From assembly GCA_946408125.1 (NCBI GenBank), contig CAMJQW010000009.1, positions 16,680 to 80,679 of the forward strand: 64,000 bases of DNA. The letters are read 5' to 3'. This DNA comes from an uncultured Fibrobacter sp. (GTDB taxonomy: Bacteria; Fibrobacterota; Fibrobacteria; Fibrobacterales; Fibrobacteraceae). A program made the translations under genes and the position numbers. This document shows, piece after piece, positions 16,795-25,440 of the stretch. Under the pieces are notes generated by a model. It saw only the letters and a program-made list of their open reading frames with translations. It was not told the DNA's origin and did not search any database. How positions within the stretch are numbered: position 1 is the first letter of the stretch; each line of letters starts with the position of its first letter.

Positions 16795-18276
16795 TTATTT
16801 CTGGGCCAAATCGGCCACAGGAGCGCCCCTGTAGAGGATGGCGAGCATGGTCAGGTCATCGCTCTGCTCAGCCCCGGCCACATATTCGGCAACCGCCTGC
16901 GACATTCCGTCGAGCAGCTGCTGCGGGGAGGCTTCGTTCCCGCGAATCGTCTGGAAAATCCGTTGCATGCCAAAAAGCTCATGTTCCGCATTCATCGCCT
17001 CGGTGAGCCCGTCGGTATACAGCAGCACCATGTCGCCCGGGGCAATCTGCGTTTCCTGGGTCCGGTACGCGGTATCTTCCACCACGCCGATAGGCAGATG
17101 CGATTCCGCCTCCAGGCTGCGTGCGCCCGCACCCGAAATGACAATCGGCCTGTCGTGTCCCGCATTGCTGTAGGAAAGCTTTCCGTTAGTCAAATCGAGA
17201 ACCCCCACAAAGAGGGTCGCGAACATGCCGGTACTGTTTCCCCTGCACGCCATCGCGTTCATGTCGCGGACAATGCGGGCAGGGTCGTCTTCCTTGGAGG
17301 CAATCGTACGGAAAACCGCCTGCGTCATCGACATCACGAGCGCAGCGGGCATTCCCTTGCCGCACACGTCACCGATATTGAAGAAAAGCTTGCTGTCACG
17401 AACAACATAATCAAAAAAGTCGCCACCGACCAATTTGGCAGGCACCAGGCTGCCCGCGATATCGACAGTCCCGTCGTCCAGTTTTTCCGTCGGGAGCATC
17501 GCCTGCTGGATACGGCTCGCGATACCAAGCTCACGATTGATGAAATCCTTCTCGGCCTGCGCCTCGTTAAGGCGGCGAACGCTTGCAATACTGCGGTAAA
17601 TGATAAACCCGAGCACCAGAAGGCCGATCAGTTGGAACAGCACGATAGGCCATATCGATTGCTGCAAGTTCTTGTAGAACTGCGAAGCCAGGGAAGAGAG
17701 TTCCTGCATCGGGACATCGGCCCCGATAACGGCTGCCGCCTCGCCATTTTCATCATAGACGGGGCGCGAGAAGGTCGACATCAACACCTCGTAATAGCGG
17801 CTCATATAGGGCTCGCTCCAGAACCCGTTTCCACGAAGCCCTTCGCGGTACCAGGTACGTTCGATGTAATCAAAATCGATCGCAGTGTCCGCAATTCCGC
17901 CATTCACCTCGTCCCTGAACGTAAAGTAACCCTTGCGCACGCTGTCTTCACGCACACGGTAGGCAAAATCGACACCCACCAATTCCGGATGGTCCACGAC
18001 AATCTGCTGCAAAACCTTATGCAGGGAATCTTCCTCACCCGCAAGCATCAGGCGTTGCGCCTCGGGAAGCACACGGTTTATCGATTCCTCGGCAATCCGC
18101 TTCACTTCCGCCGTCCGGTTGACAGCGCCCAAATCCCGCTGCACCATTTCGTTTATCTGCTCGGTGATGGCCCCGCGCATGGAGAAATACTGCACGGCGG
18201 TCGTCACTTCCAGCAACAGAGCCGCGGCAACCAGTACTACGACGCTCCGAATCTTTGTCAGTCGAGAAACATTCAT
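16795..18276 (-). CDS. Membrane-bound sensor SpoIIE/PP2C-type serine phosphatase
   Basis: 493 residues. A membrane segment at about 9-29 and another at about 205-225 enclose a periplasmic Cache-like sensor domain (YFTFRDEVNGGI, TWYREGLRGNGFWSEPYMS). A short coiled region follows, then a SpoIIE-type PP2C catalytic domain (ASRIQQAMLPTE, VGGDFFDYVV, GDVCGKGMPAALVMS, SNAGHDRP, LLYTDGLTEAMN). The Asp residues in GGDFFD, GDVCGKG and TDG are the expected metal ligands. These enzymes usually act on anti-sigma antagonist or similar STAS proteins; no partner is encoded next to it. It is the last gene of the histidine-phosphatase operon, 2 bases after the previous stop. Confidence 0.9.
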   Translation of the reverse strand: MNVSRLTKIRSVVVLVAAALLLEVTTAVQYFSMRGAITEQINEMVQRDLGAVNRTAEVKRIAEESINRVLPEAQRLMLAGEEDSLHKVLQQIVVDHPELVGVDFAYRVREDSVRKGYFTFRDEVNGGIADTAIDFDYIERTWYREGLRGNGFWSEPYMSRYYEVLMSTFSRPVYDENGEAAAVIGADVPMQELSSLASQFYKNLQQSIWPIVLFQLIGLLVLGFIIYRSIASVRRLNEAQAEKDFINRELGIASRIQQAMLPTEKLDDGTVDIAGSLVPAKLVGGDFFDYVVRDSKLFFNIGDVCGKGMPAALVMSMTQAVFRTIASKEDDPARIVRDMNAMACRGNSTGMFATLFVGVLDLTNGKLSYSNAGHDRPIVISGAGARSLEAESHLPIGVVEDTAYRTQETQIAPGDMVLLYTDGLTEAMNAEHELFGMQRIFQTIRGNEASPQQLLDGMSQAVAEYVAGAEQSDDLTMLAILYRGAPVADLAQK

Positions 18277-18278
18277 AT

Positions 18279-19862
18279 CTACATCGTCCCCGTTTCAAGG
18301 CCCTTGACAGGAATGTAGCGGACAGAACCATCCGGAGAAACAATCATAGCGACTCCGGCAAGGTAGTTCACCCATCTCCATTTTTCATAGTATTTCACGT
18401 TCGCATGCCCGTCCGTCGTGTAGGCAAGCAGGGGCACCACCAGATAGTCGTGCGAACACAAGAAACTCACGCGCGCCATGTTATCCAGATTCGCAAGGAT
18501 TTCATCCTTGAGCAATTGTTCGCTGCGCGTTTTCAAATCATAGAAAGCATCCTCGTAAGCCCCCGTAAAGCCGTACTTGGAAAACACCATCCATCCCCCT
18601 TCGGATGCTATGTAGCCGTCCACCGCTTCACCGTTCTTCACATACCAGGAACCATCCAGCGCGGACATCACGTTAAGCTCGTAGTTCGCCTGCCCATATC
18701 CCGTGGCGATATTCTCTACCGTTTCCATAGTACGGGTATAGCCGGAATAGCCGTAGAAAAAGTTTTCACCTTTTCCTACGGCAGCAAGCTTCTTTCCCAA
18801 ATCGCGGGCATACATCTTTCCGTTTTCGGTCAGGTGGCCTGTCGGCCCCGTATCATCGGTACGTTCGCTGTGGCGGATGATAAAGACGGCTTTCTCGTCG
18901 GCACCAAGGTGCGCATAGACTTCGGCAATATCGGTAAACCCGTCCGCTTCCTGCGGGGTCGCCACGCGCCAGGCTCCGGCATCGTAGATGTAATAGTTGT
19001 CGTGAATCACGCGGCCTTCGCGGACTTCCTTATCGTAGGCGCCCGGCCCGAATCCCGCCGTATCCTTCTCCATCGCGTTCGCTACGCGCCACTGGAATCC
19101 GTTTGCATCGCAGATGAACCGCACCGCCGAATGGTCGGACGTTTCGTAATCGTTTGCGAAGAGGGCGCTCTGCCCCTGGTTCACGTAAGTGACCTGGCCC
19201 GCATTCGCATCATTGCAAGGAACAAAGCCGTACGCCATCGGGATAAAGGCGCGCATATACCGTTCAAAGTACGGAACGTTACCGCCATAGAGGGGAGCCG
19301 CGTTATTGCGGACATCGTTATACCGCCAGCTGGAATCGAGGCCTACGATCCAGTCCGCAATCTTGATTTTCCAGTTCGGGTCATTCCAGACGCCATCGCC
19401 TTTCAGGTCTTCGCCCAAGGTCCGGATAAAGTTCAGCGTTTCTTCCTTGCTGGCACGGTTCTGAACCATCGCCGACACGGCTAGCATCACCGCGCCGGAA
19501 TCTGAGGCAAGCTGGAGGGAATCTATCCCGAAAGCGGCCGCCGCTTCGCGTTTTGCCTGAACATACACCAATTCTTCGGGAACATGGTTCATCAGAAGCT
19601 GCTCTACGCGCGGTTCGGAAAGGAGGTCCAGAATGTCAACGGCGGCCGAATCAGGAGTCGTGCGCTCCGCCAGAATTTCATAAACGAATAGAGGGGCATC
19701 AATCGTTTCGATGGCCTCGGGAGAATTACCGCCCGAACCGGAGCCTCCCCCGTTTACAGCACCGCCATCACTATCCGAGCCGCAACCCGAAAATGCGATG
19801 GTCAACATCGCCGCCAAACATACCAAGCACCATTTAAACTTTTCCACCAATTCTTTTTCCAC
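18279..19862 (-). CDS. Lipoprotein with C-terminal histidine-phosphatase domain (third of three)
   Basis: 527 residues from GTG 19862, which overlaps the upstream TAG stop by one base (TAGTG), so translation is probably coupled. The lipobox is FSGC (Cys27). The N-terminal half is helical and resembles the N-module of the 21036 protein; a Cys-containing middle domain follows. The histidine-phosphatase signature begins with IIRHSERTDDTG near 331. It continues with YTRTMETVENIA and a distal FLCSHDYLVV that would supply the second His. Catalytic residues look intact. Substrate unknown; location is outside the inner membrane. Confidence 0.82.
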   Translation of the reverse strand: MEKELVEKFKWCLVCLAAMLTIAFSGCGSDSDGGAVNGGGSGSGGNSPEAIETIDAPLFVYEILAERTTPDSAAVDILDLLSEPRVEQLLMNHVPEELVYVQAKREAAAAFGIDSLQLASDSGAVMLAVSAMVQNRASKEETLNFIRTLGEDLKGDGVWNDPNWKIKIADWIVGLDSSWRYNDVRNNAAPLYGGNVPYFERYMRAFIPMAYGFVPCNDANAGQVTYVNQGQSALFANDYETSDHSAVRFICDANGFQWRVANAMEKDTAGFGPGAYDKEVREGRVIHDNYYIYDAGAWRVATPQEADGFTDIAEVYAHLGADEKAVFIIRHSERTDDTGPTGHLTENGKMYARDLGKKLAAVGKGENFFYGYSGYTRTMETVENIATGYGQANYELNVMSALDGSWYVKNGEAVDGYIASEGGWMVFSKYGFTGAYEDAFYDLKTRSEQLLKDEILANLDNMARVSFLCSHDYLVVPLLAYTTDGHANVKYYEKWRWVNYLAGVAMIVSPDGSVRYIPVKGLETGTM

Positions 19863-21013
19863 TACATCGTCATCGTCGCAGACTCAAGGCCATTCACCGC
19901 ATAGAAGATGCGCGTGCCGTCAGGCTTTATCACGATGGCGATTCCCGCAAGATAGTTCAGCCACTTTCTGGAACTGGACTGGTAATACTTGAGGTCCACG
20001 TTCTTCATGGACGCATACACGACCAGCGTGACCACGAGCATGTCGTGCGAGACGAACAAGCCTACCGGCTTGCCGGATTTTTCCAGCGCGGGTATGACAT
20101 GTTCGTCGAGCAGTTCCGTACTGCGGGCCTCGAGATCGTAGAAACATTCGGAGTAGGCGTTCTCGTATGCCCACTTGGAACCGACATCCCATCCGCCCTT
20201 CTCTTCACGGACCTTCTTGAAGGCGGCGGTATCCTTCACGTACCACAAATCGTTCAGGGCGAAAACCGTATCGGCCAGGGTATCCGCCTCGCCGCGCCCC
20301 TTCGCGATAAAGTTGCAAGTCTGGTGGGCGCGGACGAACTGCGACGCCCCGTAGTAGAATTCCACATCGCTAGCGAGCTCTTCGCCAAGTTCTTCGGACT
20401 GCTTTTTCCCGTTATCATTCAGCGTTCCCGTAATGGACGTATTGTCGCCACGTTCCGCGTGACGCAATATGATTACAAGCTTTTCTCCTTCGGCGAGATT
20501 TCCGACCACCGTCTGTAGTGGAGTGAATTCCTTTACCGCGGATTGCGCGATATAGAAGGCGTTCCAGTCACCGGCATCGGGAATGCGCCACAGAAGAGTC
20601 TTCGAATCGCAGATATAGTGGCGCTCGACTCCGTTGATGGTCGTCGCCTTGATGACTTCTGCATTGTCGGCAGTGCATTCGCCGAGATAGAATTCCACGC
20701 CGTGTATGGCGACGCTATCGCGCACGACCACGCTATCGACAACATGAACACTGTCGATGACGCGGACGCTGTCGACGATGTTCACACTATCGATGACATT
20801 CACACTATCAATCACAACAACGCTGTCGACCGTCCGCGTCACCGTCCGGACGCTATCGACCAACCGCACGCTATCCCGGACATAGACCGAATCGCTCGTA
20901 ACGGAGGAAGCCTTCGGCGCGGAAACGCCCGAATCTTCGTCATCGCAAGCGACAGCACAAAGTGCGGCTATCGGCAGTGCAATCCTCAGCAAGAACTTGA
21001 ACATAAATCCCAT
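19862..21013 (-). CDS. Lipoprotein with DSV hexapeptide repeats and histidine-phosphatase domain (second of three)
   Basis: 383 residues. The lipobox is AVAC (Cys23). Residues about 40-110 are roughly ten hexads of the type DSV-x-(V/I)-x, such as DSVNVIDSVNIVDSVRVI. Such an array probably forms an extended stalk or a small beta-solenoid (inference). The phosphatase domain has ILRHAERGDNTS near 185, FVRAHQTCNFIA, and FVSHDMLVVTLVV near 320. A short Cys-containing domain (ATTINGVERHYICD) precedes it and is shared with the neighbours. Co-transcribed with the phosphatase lipoproteins on both sides. Confidence 0.82.
   Translation of the reverse strand: MGFMFKFLLRIALPIAALCAVACDDEDSGVSAPKASSVTSDSVYVRDSVRLVDSVRTVTRTVDSVVVIDSVNVIDSVNIVDSVRVIDSVHVVDSVVVRDSVAIHGVEFYLGECTADNAEVIKATTINGVERHYICDSKTLLWRIPDAGDWNAFYIAQSAVKEFTPLQTVVGNLAEGEKLVIILRHAERGDNTSITGTLNDNGKKQSEELGEELASDVEFYYGASQFVRAHQTCNFIAKGRGEADTLADTVFALNDLWYVKDTAAFKKVREEKGGWDVGSKWAYENAYSECFYDLEARSTELLDEHVIPALEKSGKPVGLFVSHDMLVVTLVVYASMKNVDLKYYQSSSRKWLNYLAGIAIVIKPDGTRIFYAVNGLESATMTM
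20700..20890 (-). repeat. 18-bp tandem repeats encoding DSV hexapeptides
   Basis: Imperfect tandem units of 18 bases encode DSV-containing hexads, visible on the plus strand as repeated CGCTATCGA/CACTATCGA-like blocks. One unit is longer (10 residues, with TVTRTV). Confidence 0.75.
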
Positions 21014-21035
21014 CTCCCATTCAAACTCTTTCCGG

Positions 21036-23399
21036 CTACATCGTCATGGTCCCGGAATCGAGCCCCTTCACCGGCACGTAGCGGAGGTTGCCCTTCGAAT
21101 CCATGATGACGGCAACACCCGCGAGGTAGTTAATCCACTGCTTGGTCTCGAAGTAGCGCAAGTTCACCTTCTTGTCGGTACACGCCACCGCCAGGGGAAC
21201 CACCAACATGTCGTGCGAAATCCACACGGCCACGCGATTCACGCTCGAGAACGCGGGCTTCACGATCTGCTCGATAAATTCTTCGTTGCGCGATTCGAGC
21301 GGATAGAAGGCATCAGCAAACGAGCCCTTGTAGGCATAAGCCGAAGTCACCGTCCAACCGCCATCGTTGGAATTCTTGTAGTTTTCGAGCTTGGAATCGT
21401 CCTTCACGAACCATTCACCGTCCAGCTCCGCGATGGTATCCGAGACGAACGGGGAAACTCCCGCACCGGCAGCGAAGCTCTCGCAAGTCTCGTAGCTACG
21501 GGTATAAGTGGAGTTCGCGAACAAGATGTCCTCGCCCTTCAGTTTCGCACCGACCGTCTTGGACTGGCTCTTGCCATCATCCGTCAGGTGGCCCTTCTTG
21601 CCCGTATCGTCGGTACGCTTCGCGTGGCGCAGAATGAATATCACCTTGTCGCCCGCCGCGAGCCCGTCGTACACATCCTTGATGTCGACAAAATCCATGA
21701 TGTCGTCCGATGTCGCCGCACGCCAGCTAGATTTCGTGTTGCAAACATAGAAGCGGTCCTTGTTTATCACGCCGCTCTTGAGCTGGCCATCATATTCGCA
21801 ACGACCAAAGCCCACCGTATCCTTCTCGATGTCGGTCGCAACACGCCACAGGTGTGTTTCCTTGTCGCAGATGAACCTCACGCGCGGACCTTCGGGCTGC
21901 TCGTAATACGAAATGAAGAACTTGCTCAGGCTATTGTTGACATACTTGACCGAGCCTGCCGACATGGAATTGCAGGAGCCGAACTGGTACACACTGGTCC
22001 AGAAGTTGCGCAGGTGCTTTTCGAAATCGGGCACGGGACCCATGTTCCAGGCGGCCATGTTCTGACGGATAAAATCATACGTTCCGCTCGTATCGAGCAC
22101 CATGAGCCAGTCGGCCAAGTCCGCCTTCGCGTTGTTGTCGTCCCAGTTGCCGTTGCCCTTGATGCGTTCCGCGATGCCCGAGGTGTACTGGAGCATGTCG
22201 CTGCCGGAACCCTTGCGCTGCATCATGATGGAAATTGCGAGGAGGGCTGCACTGTATTCGTCGCCATCAAACAGGCCGATATCTTCTGCAAAACGTCCGT
22301 CGGTTGTCGTAGTCGTCTGTTGCTGCTGGCCGTATCCGCCCCAGCCACCGAAGTTGCCGCCACCACTCGAGGCTCCCGAACCGCCTAGGTTGATTCCGAA
22401 CGAGGAAAGAATTTCCTTGAGGGCCTGCGCCTTCACGGACCGGATGGGCTTATTGTTGCCGCTATCCTCCACGAGCTTCTGCACGCGCGGGGCTTCCATG
22501 TGCGTCAGCATGTTCACGTTCACCGAGTCGCGGTCCGTAACATCGACAATCGCCTTGAGAGTCACCGCACTGGCGGAAATGCCTCCCGTCAGTTCGCTAC
22601 GGAACACGCCGTTCGCTTCCAAGCGGAGGTAAGGGGACCGGAGGTCCAGTCCTTCAAACTTATAGCTTCCGTCGGCTCCCGTTATGCACGTCACGTGCGT
22701 GAGGCGGGAATCCGCAAGCCTCGCGGCGCTGTCGAGTTCAACAATCTTCACCGAGGCGCCGTACTTGAACGGGCCCTTTTCGGCAACACCCACGATGGTC
22801 GCCGCCGGAATACGCACTTCGGCCGAGTCAAGCCCGGAAGAAACAGTGCTGCTGCCACCGTAACCGCCATAACCACCGAATCCGCCGAACTCTCCCGCAG
22901 GGGCGACGGCAGCCTCTTCCAGCGAAAGAACTCCATCCTTGCAGGTCACGTTAAACACCTGACCGACCGTCTCATAGGGAATCCACTGACCACCGACGCA
23001 GAAATACACCGACTTCTCGGAATCCACCATGAAGGTCTCGCCCTCGTTTGCTGTCGTGCAGGAAGGCAGCTGCGCCACCTCGGTCACCGTTGTCGTATCT
23101 TCTACAATCGGGTCGCTGATGACATCCTTCGGAGGAACATACGAACTGGAAGAACCTGAAGAACCGGAAGGGCCACCCTGGCTACCCCCTTCTTTCGCAG
23201 AGGAACCGGATGAGGCGGAAGAACTCGAATGGTGACGGGAATTCGAGGACGAAAACTTGCCGTGCGAACCGCTGGACGAGAACAGAGAGTCCTTAACATC
23301 ATCGGGAAGATCAGCAACGGAACCGGTCTCGGACGACGAGTCCGAGCCACACGATACCAACAGAAACAAAAGTCCTAAAAGGACACTACGAATATACAT
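21036..23399 (-). CDS. Lipoprotein with Ser-rich region, N-module and histidine-phosphatase domain (first of three)
   Basis: 787 residues. The lipobox is LVSC (Cys17). A long Ser/Gly linker (about 20-95) and a Gly/Tyr-rich patch (GGFGGYGGYGG) precede the module shared with the FISUMP lipoproteins (VGVAEKGPFKYGA near 200, then NVNMLTHMEAPRV). A second Gly/Gln patch follows. The C-terminal histidine-phosphatase domain has ILRHAKRTDDTG near 588, YTRSYETCESFA and WISHDMLVVPLAV. The residue after the catalytic His motif is Lys where the siblings have Glu (RHAKR versus RHSER/RHAER). First gene of the operon; TATATT lies about 20 bases before ATG. Confidence 0.83.
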   Translation of the reverse strand: MYIRSVLLGLLFLLVSCGSDSSSETGSVADLPDDVKDSLFSSSGSHGKFSSSNSRHHSSSSASSGSSAKEGGSQGGPSGSSGSSSSYVPPKDVISDPIVEDTTTVTEVAQLPSCTTANEGETFMVDSEKSVYFCVGGQWIPYETVGQVFNVTCKDGVLSLEEAAVAPAGEFGGFGGYGGYGGSSTVSSGLDSAEVRIPAATIVGVAEKGPFKYGASVKIVELDSAARLADSRLTHVTCITGADGSYKFEGLDLRSPYLRLEANGVFRSELTGGISASAVTLKAIVDVTDRDSVNVNMLTHMEAPRVQKLVEDSGNNKPIRSVKAQALKEILSSFGINLGGSGASSGGGNFGGWGGYGQQQQTTTTTDGRFAEDIGLFDGDEYSAALLAISIMMQRKGSGSDMLQYTSGIAERIKGNGNWDDNNAKADLADWLMVLDTSGTYDFIRQNMAAWNMGPVPDFEKHLRNFWTSVYQFGSCNSMSAGSVKYVNNSLSKFFISYYEQPEGPRVRFICDKETHLWRVATDIEKDTVGFGRCEYDGQLKSGVINKDRFYVCNTKSSWRAATSDDIMDFVDIKDVYDGLAAGDKVIFILRHAKRTDDTGKKGHLTDDGKSQSKTVGAKLKGEDILFANSTYTRSYETCESFAAGAGVSPFVSDTIAELDGEWFVKDDSKLENYKNSNDGGWTVTSAYAYKGSFADAFYPLESRNEEFIEQIVKPAFSSVNRVAVWISHDMLVVPLAVACTDKKVNLRYFETKQWINYLAGVAVIMDSKGNLRYVPVKGLDSGTMTM

Positions 23400-23489
23400 A
23401 CTGTCTACCGAATGTAATATATATTGGTCAAGGCGATTTTCAAACAGGCGGATTCGCCCAAAAACGCAAAAAAGTGCGAAAAATCACCC

Positions 23490-24980
23490 TTATCCGTGCA
23501 TATTTCCCGTTTCCATGAACCGGGTATGCATTTCGAAGGCGCGGGAGAGCGCGAGCGGCATGTGCAGGCCCTTCGCATGGCGGATTCCGTACTCCAGAAC
23601 GTCCGTCAATTCGTCGCGGAAATCGGGGTGCGCGCAGTTCTTGATAATCAGGCGGGCGCGTTCCTCGGTGGGCAGCCCACGAAGGTCCGCAAGCCCCTGC
23701 TCGGTCACAAAAATCTGCGTATCGTGTTCCGTATGGTCCACATGGCTCACGTACGGGACAATGCTCGATATGGCACCACCCTTAGCCACCGACGGCGTAA
23801 GGAAGAACCCGAGGGCACAATGGCGTGCAAAGTCGGCAGAACCGCCTATGCCGTTCATCATTGCGGAACCGCACACGAGGCTGCTGTTCACGTTGCCGAA
23901 AATGTCGGCTTCGAGCGCCGTATTCATGGAAATGACTCCGATACGGCGGATCAGGTCGGGGCTGTTACTCACCTCTTGCTGGCGGAGCACGAAATGCCTT
24001 TTCCACTCAGAAGCATTTTGTACAAATTCACGCTGAGCAGTTTCAGACAAAGTAAGCGCAGTACCGCTTGCCACGCCGAGCTTGCCCTTCTTCAAGAGCG
24101 GGAGCACGGCTTCCTGGATGACTTCGGTAAACAAGTCTATCTGCCCGAGACGATCGTCGCCCGCCATGGCACAAAGCACCGCGTTCGCGACCTTGCCCAC
24201 ACCGCTCTGGAAGGCCATTCCCTTCGGGAGCCTGCCATGCGATTCCTCGAAGCGGATAAAGTCGAGGATGCGTTCGCCGATGTTCTTCGAAATTTCGTCG
24301 GGTTCCACGAACGGAGTCACCTCGTCGAAACCGTCGTTTTCGACAATGGCGATGACTTTGGTTACGTCGATATGAATGCAATCTTCACCGGCGCGGTCAC
24401 CGGCCGCATAGATCGGGAGCGGCTTCGCATGGGGCGGGAGCTCCGGCAGGGCGTTGTCGTGCATGCCGATGCAGCTGTCGCCAAAGCGGGTATTCAACTC
24501 CAAAATAATCTTCGGGGCCATTTCGAGATAGCAGACGGAGTTGCCGCCCGACGTAGAAAGGTAGACGCGGCCATCGGGCAGAATTGCGCTCACCTCGATG
24601 ACGGCGACAGTCGGCGCAGGGACGGCGCCCGTGCGCACGAGGTAGCCCATCTTGCCGAGATGCGCATCGATGTAGTCGATGCTCCCGTCGTTAATTCCCT
24701 TGCGCAGACTCGGATTGCTCTGGTAGGGCATGCGGAGCTTCATCGCCTTGGCTCGGGCCAGGGCGCCGTCGCAACTGTCGCCAGTCGAGGCTCCCGCAAA
24801 AAGCGTAATCTGGAAATTCTTCCCTTCGGCATGCAGGCGTTCGGCACGGGCGGCAATCGCCGCGGGAACCGCCTTCGGGTACCCGGCCAGCGTAAAGCCG
24901 GAAACACCCAGAACATCACCATCGTTGATCATCTCGGCCGCAGCCGCGGCACTGCACTTTTTGCTAGCAATCCAGTCCAT
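23490..24980 (-). CDS. Acetyl-CoA hydrolase/transferase family CoA-transferase (succinate CoA-transferase-like)
   Basis: 496 residues from ATG 24980 (MDWIASKK); a longer frame upstream overlaps the divergent GtrA gene and is unlikely. Family features are GDVLGVSGFTLAGYPKAVP near the N-terminus, LFAGASTGDSCDG, and QSGVGKVANAVL. QIDLFTEVIQEAV carries the probable catalytic Glu, and GGSADFARHCALG is also present. Members of this group (Cat1, AarC, Sco types) move CoA between succinate, acetate or propionate. This would suit a succinate-forming fermenter, and a sodium-pumping decarboxylase lies nearby. Exact acceptor not determinable. Confidence 0.88.
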   Translation of the reverse strand: MDWIASKKCSAAAAAEMINDGDVLGVSGFTLAGYPKAVPAAIAARAERLHAEGKNFQITLFAGASTGDSCDGALARAKAMKLRMPYQSNPSLRKGINDGSIDYIDAHLGKMGYLVRTGAVPAPTVAVIEVSAILPDGRVYLSTSGGNSVCYLEMAPKIILELNTRFGDSCIGMHDNALPELPPHAKPLPIYAAGDRAGEDCIHIDVTKVIAIVENDGFDEVTPFVEPDEISKNIGERILDFIRFEESHGRLPKGMAFQSGVGKVANAVLCAMAGDDRLGQIDLFTEVIQEAVLPLLKKGKLGVASGTALTLSETAQREFVQNASEWKRHFVLRQQEVSNSPDLIRRIGVISMNTALEADIFGNVNSSLVCGSAMMNGIGGSADFARHCALGFFLTPSVAKGGAISSIVPYVSHVDHTEHDTQIFVTEQGLADLRGLPTEERARLIIKNCAHPDFRDELTDVLEYGIRHAKGLHMPLALSRAFEMHTRFMETGNMHG

Positions 24981-25013
24981 GACATAAAAATAAAATTTTC
25001 TATCTTCCCTCAC

Positions 25014-25430
25014 GTGATCCACTTTATCAAGTACAATATCATCGGCGTACTGAACACGCTCATCACGCTCGCCACGGTGTGGGTACTGCACCAGATTCTG
25101 GACTGGAACCTGGAACTCTCGAATTTCCTCGGGTTTGTCGCGGGCGGCATCAACAGCTACCTCATGAACCGCATCTGGAACTTCAAGAGCACAAACAAAA
25201 AGCGCACCGAGGTACTCCGGTTCCTCGTCGTGTTCCTGTGCAGCTACGCACTGAACCTGCTGGTACTTGAAATATGCGCCTACGTACTCGTGAGCGCCCC
25301 GTGGGCAGCCCCATTCTCCGCGTGGATTTCCAAATTCATGAAGCCCACGTACTTTGCGAACATCATCGCAAATATCGCCTACGTCATCGCAAGCTTCTTA
25401 CTCTACAAAAAGTGGGTGTTCAAGCGCTAG
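25014..25430 (+). CDS. GtrA-like membrane protein
   Basis: 138 residues from GTG 25014 (MIHFIKYNIIGVLNTLITL). Four hydrophobic segments and the family's FxxVGxxNTL-type start and C-terminal KKWVFKR are present. GtrA proteins are thought to flip or handle lipid-linked sugars for surface polysaccharides. No Shine-Dalgarno site is seen; TATCTT lies exactly 7 bases before the GTG, so a leaderless mRNA is possible. Divergent from the CoA-transferase, with only 33 bases between, and convergent with the epimerase, consistent with surface-glycan roles. Confidence 0.85.
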   Translation: MIHFIKYNIIGVLNTLITLATVWVLHQILDWNLELSNFLGFVAGGINSYLMNRIWNFKSTNKKRTEVLRFLVVFLCSYALNLLVLEICAYVLVSAPWAAPFSAWISKFMKPTYFANIIANIAYVIASFLLYKKWVFKR

Positions 25431-25440
25431 CCGCTAGCGC
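25424..25440. other. Hairpin covering both convergent stop codons
   Basis: GCGCTAG-CCG-CTAGCGC is a perfect 7-bp inverted repeat. One arm contains the TAG stop of the GtrA gene, the other the TAG stop of the epimerase read on the minus strand. No T-run follows, so it is not a standard terminator. Confidence 0.6.

Noticed and set aside
23424..25430. 668-codon plus-strand frame ending in GtrA
   Set aside because: Only the last 139 codons show family character; the rest is the antisense of the CoA-transferase.
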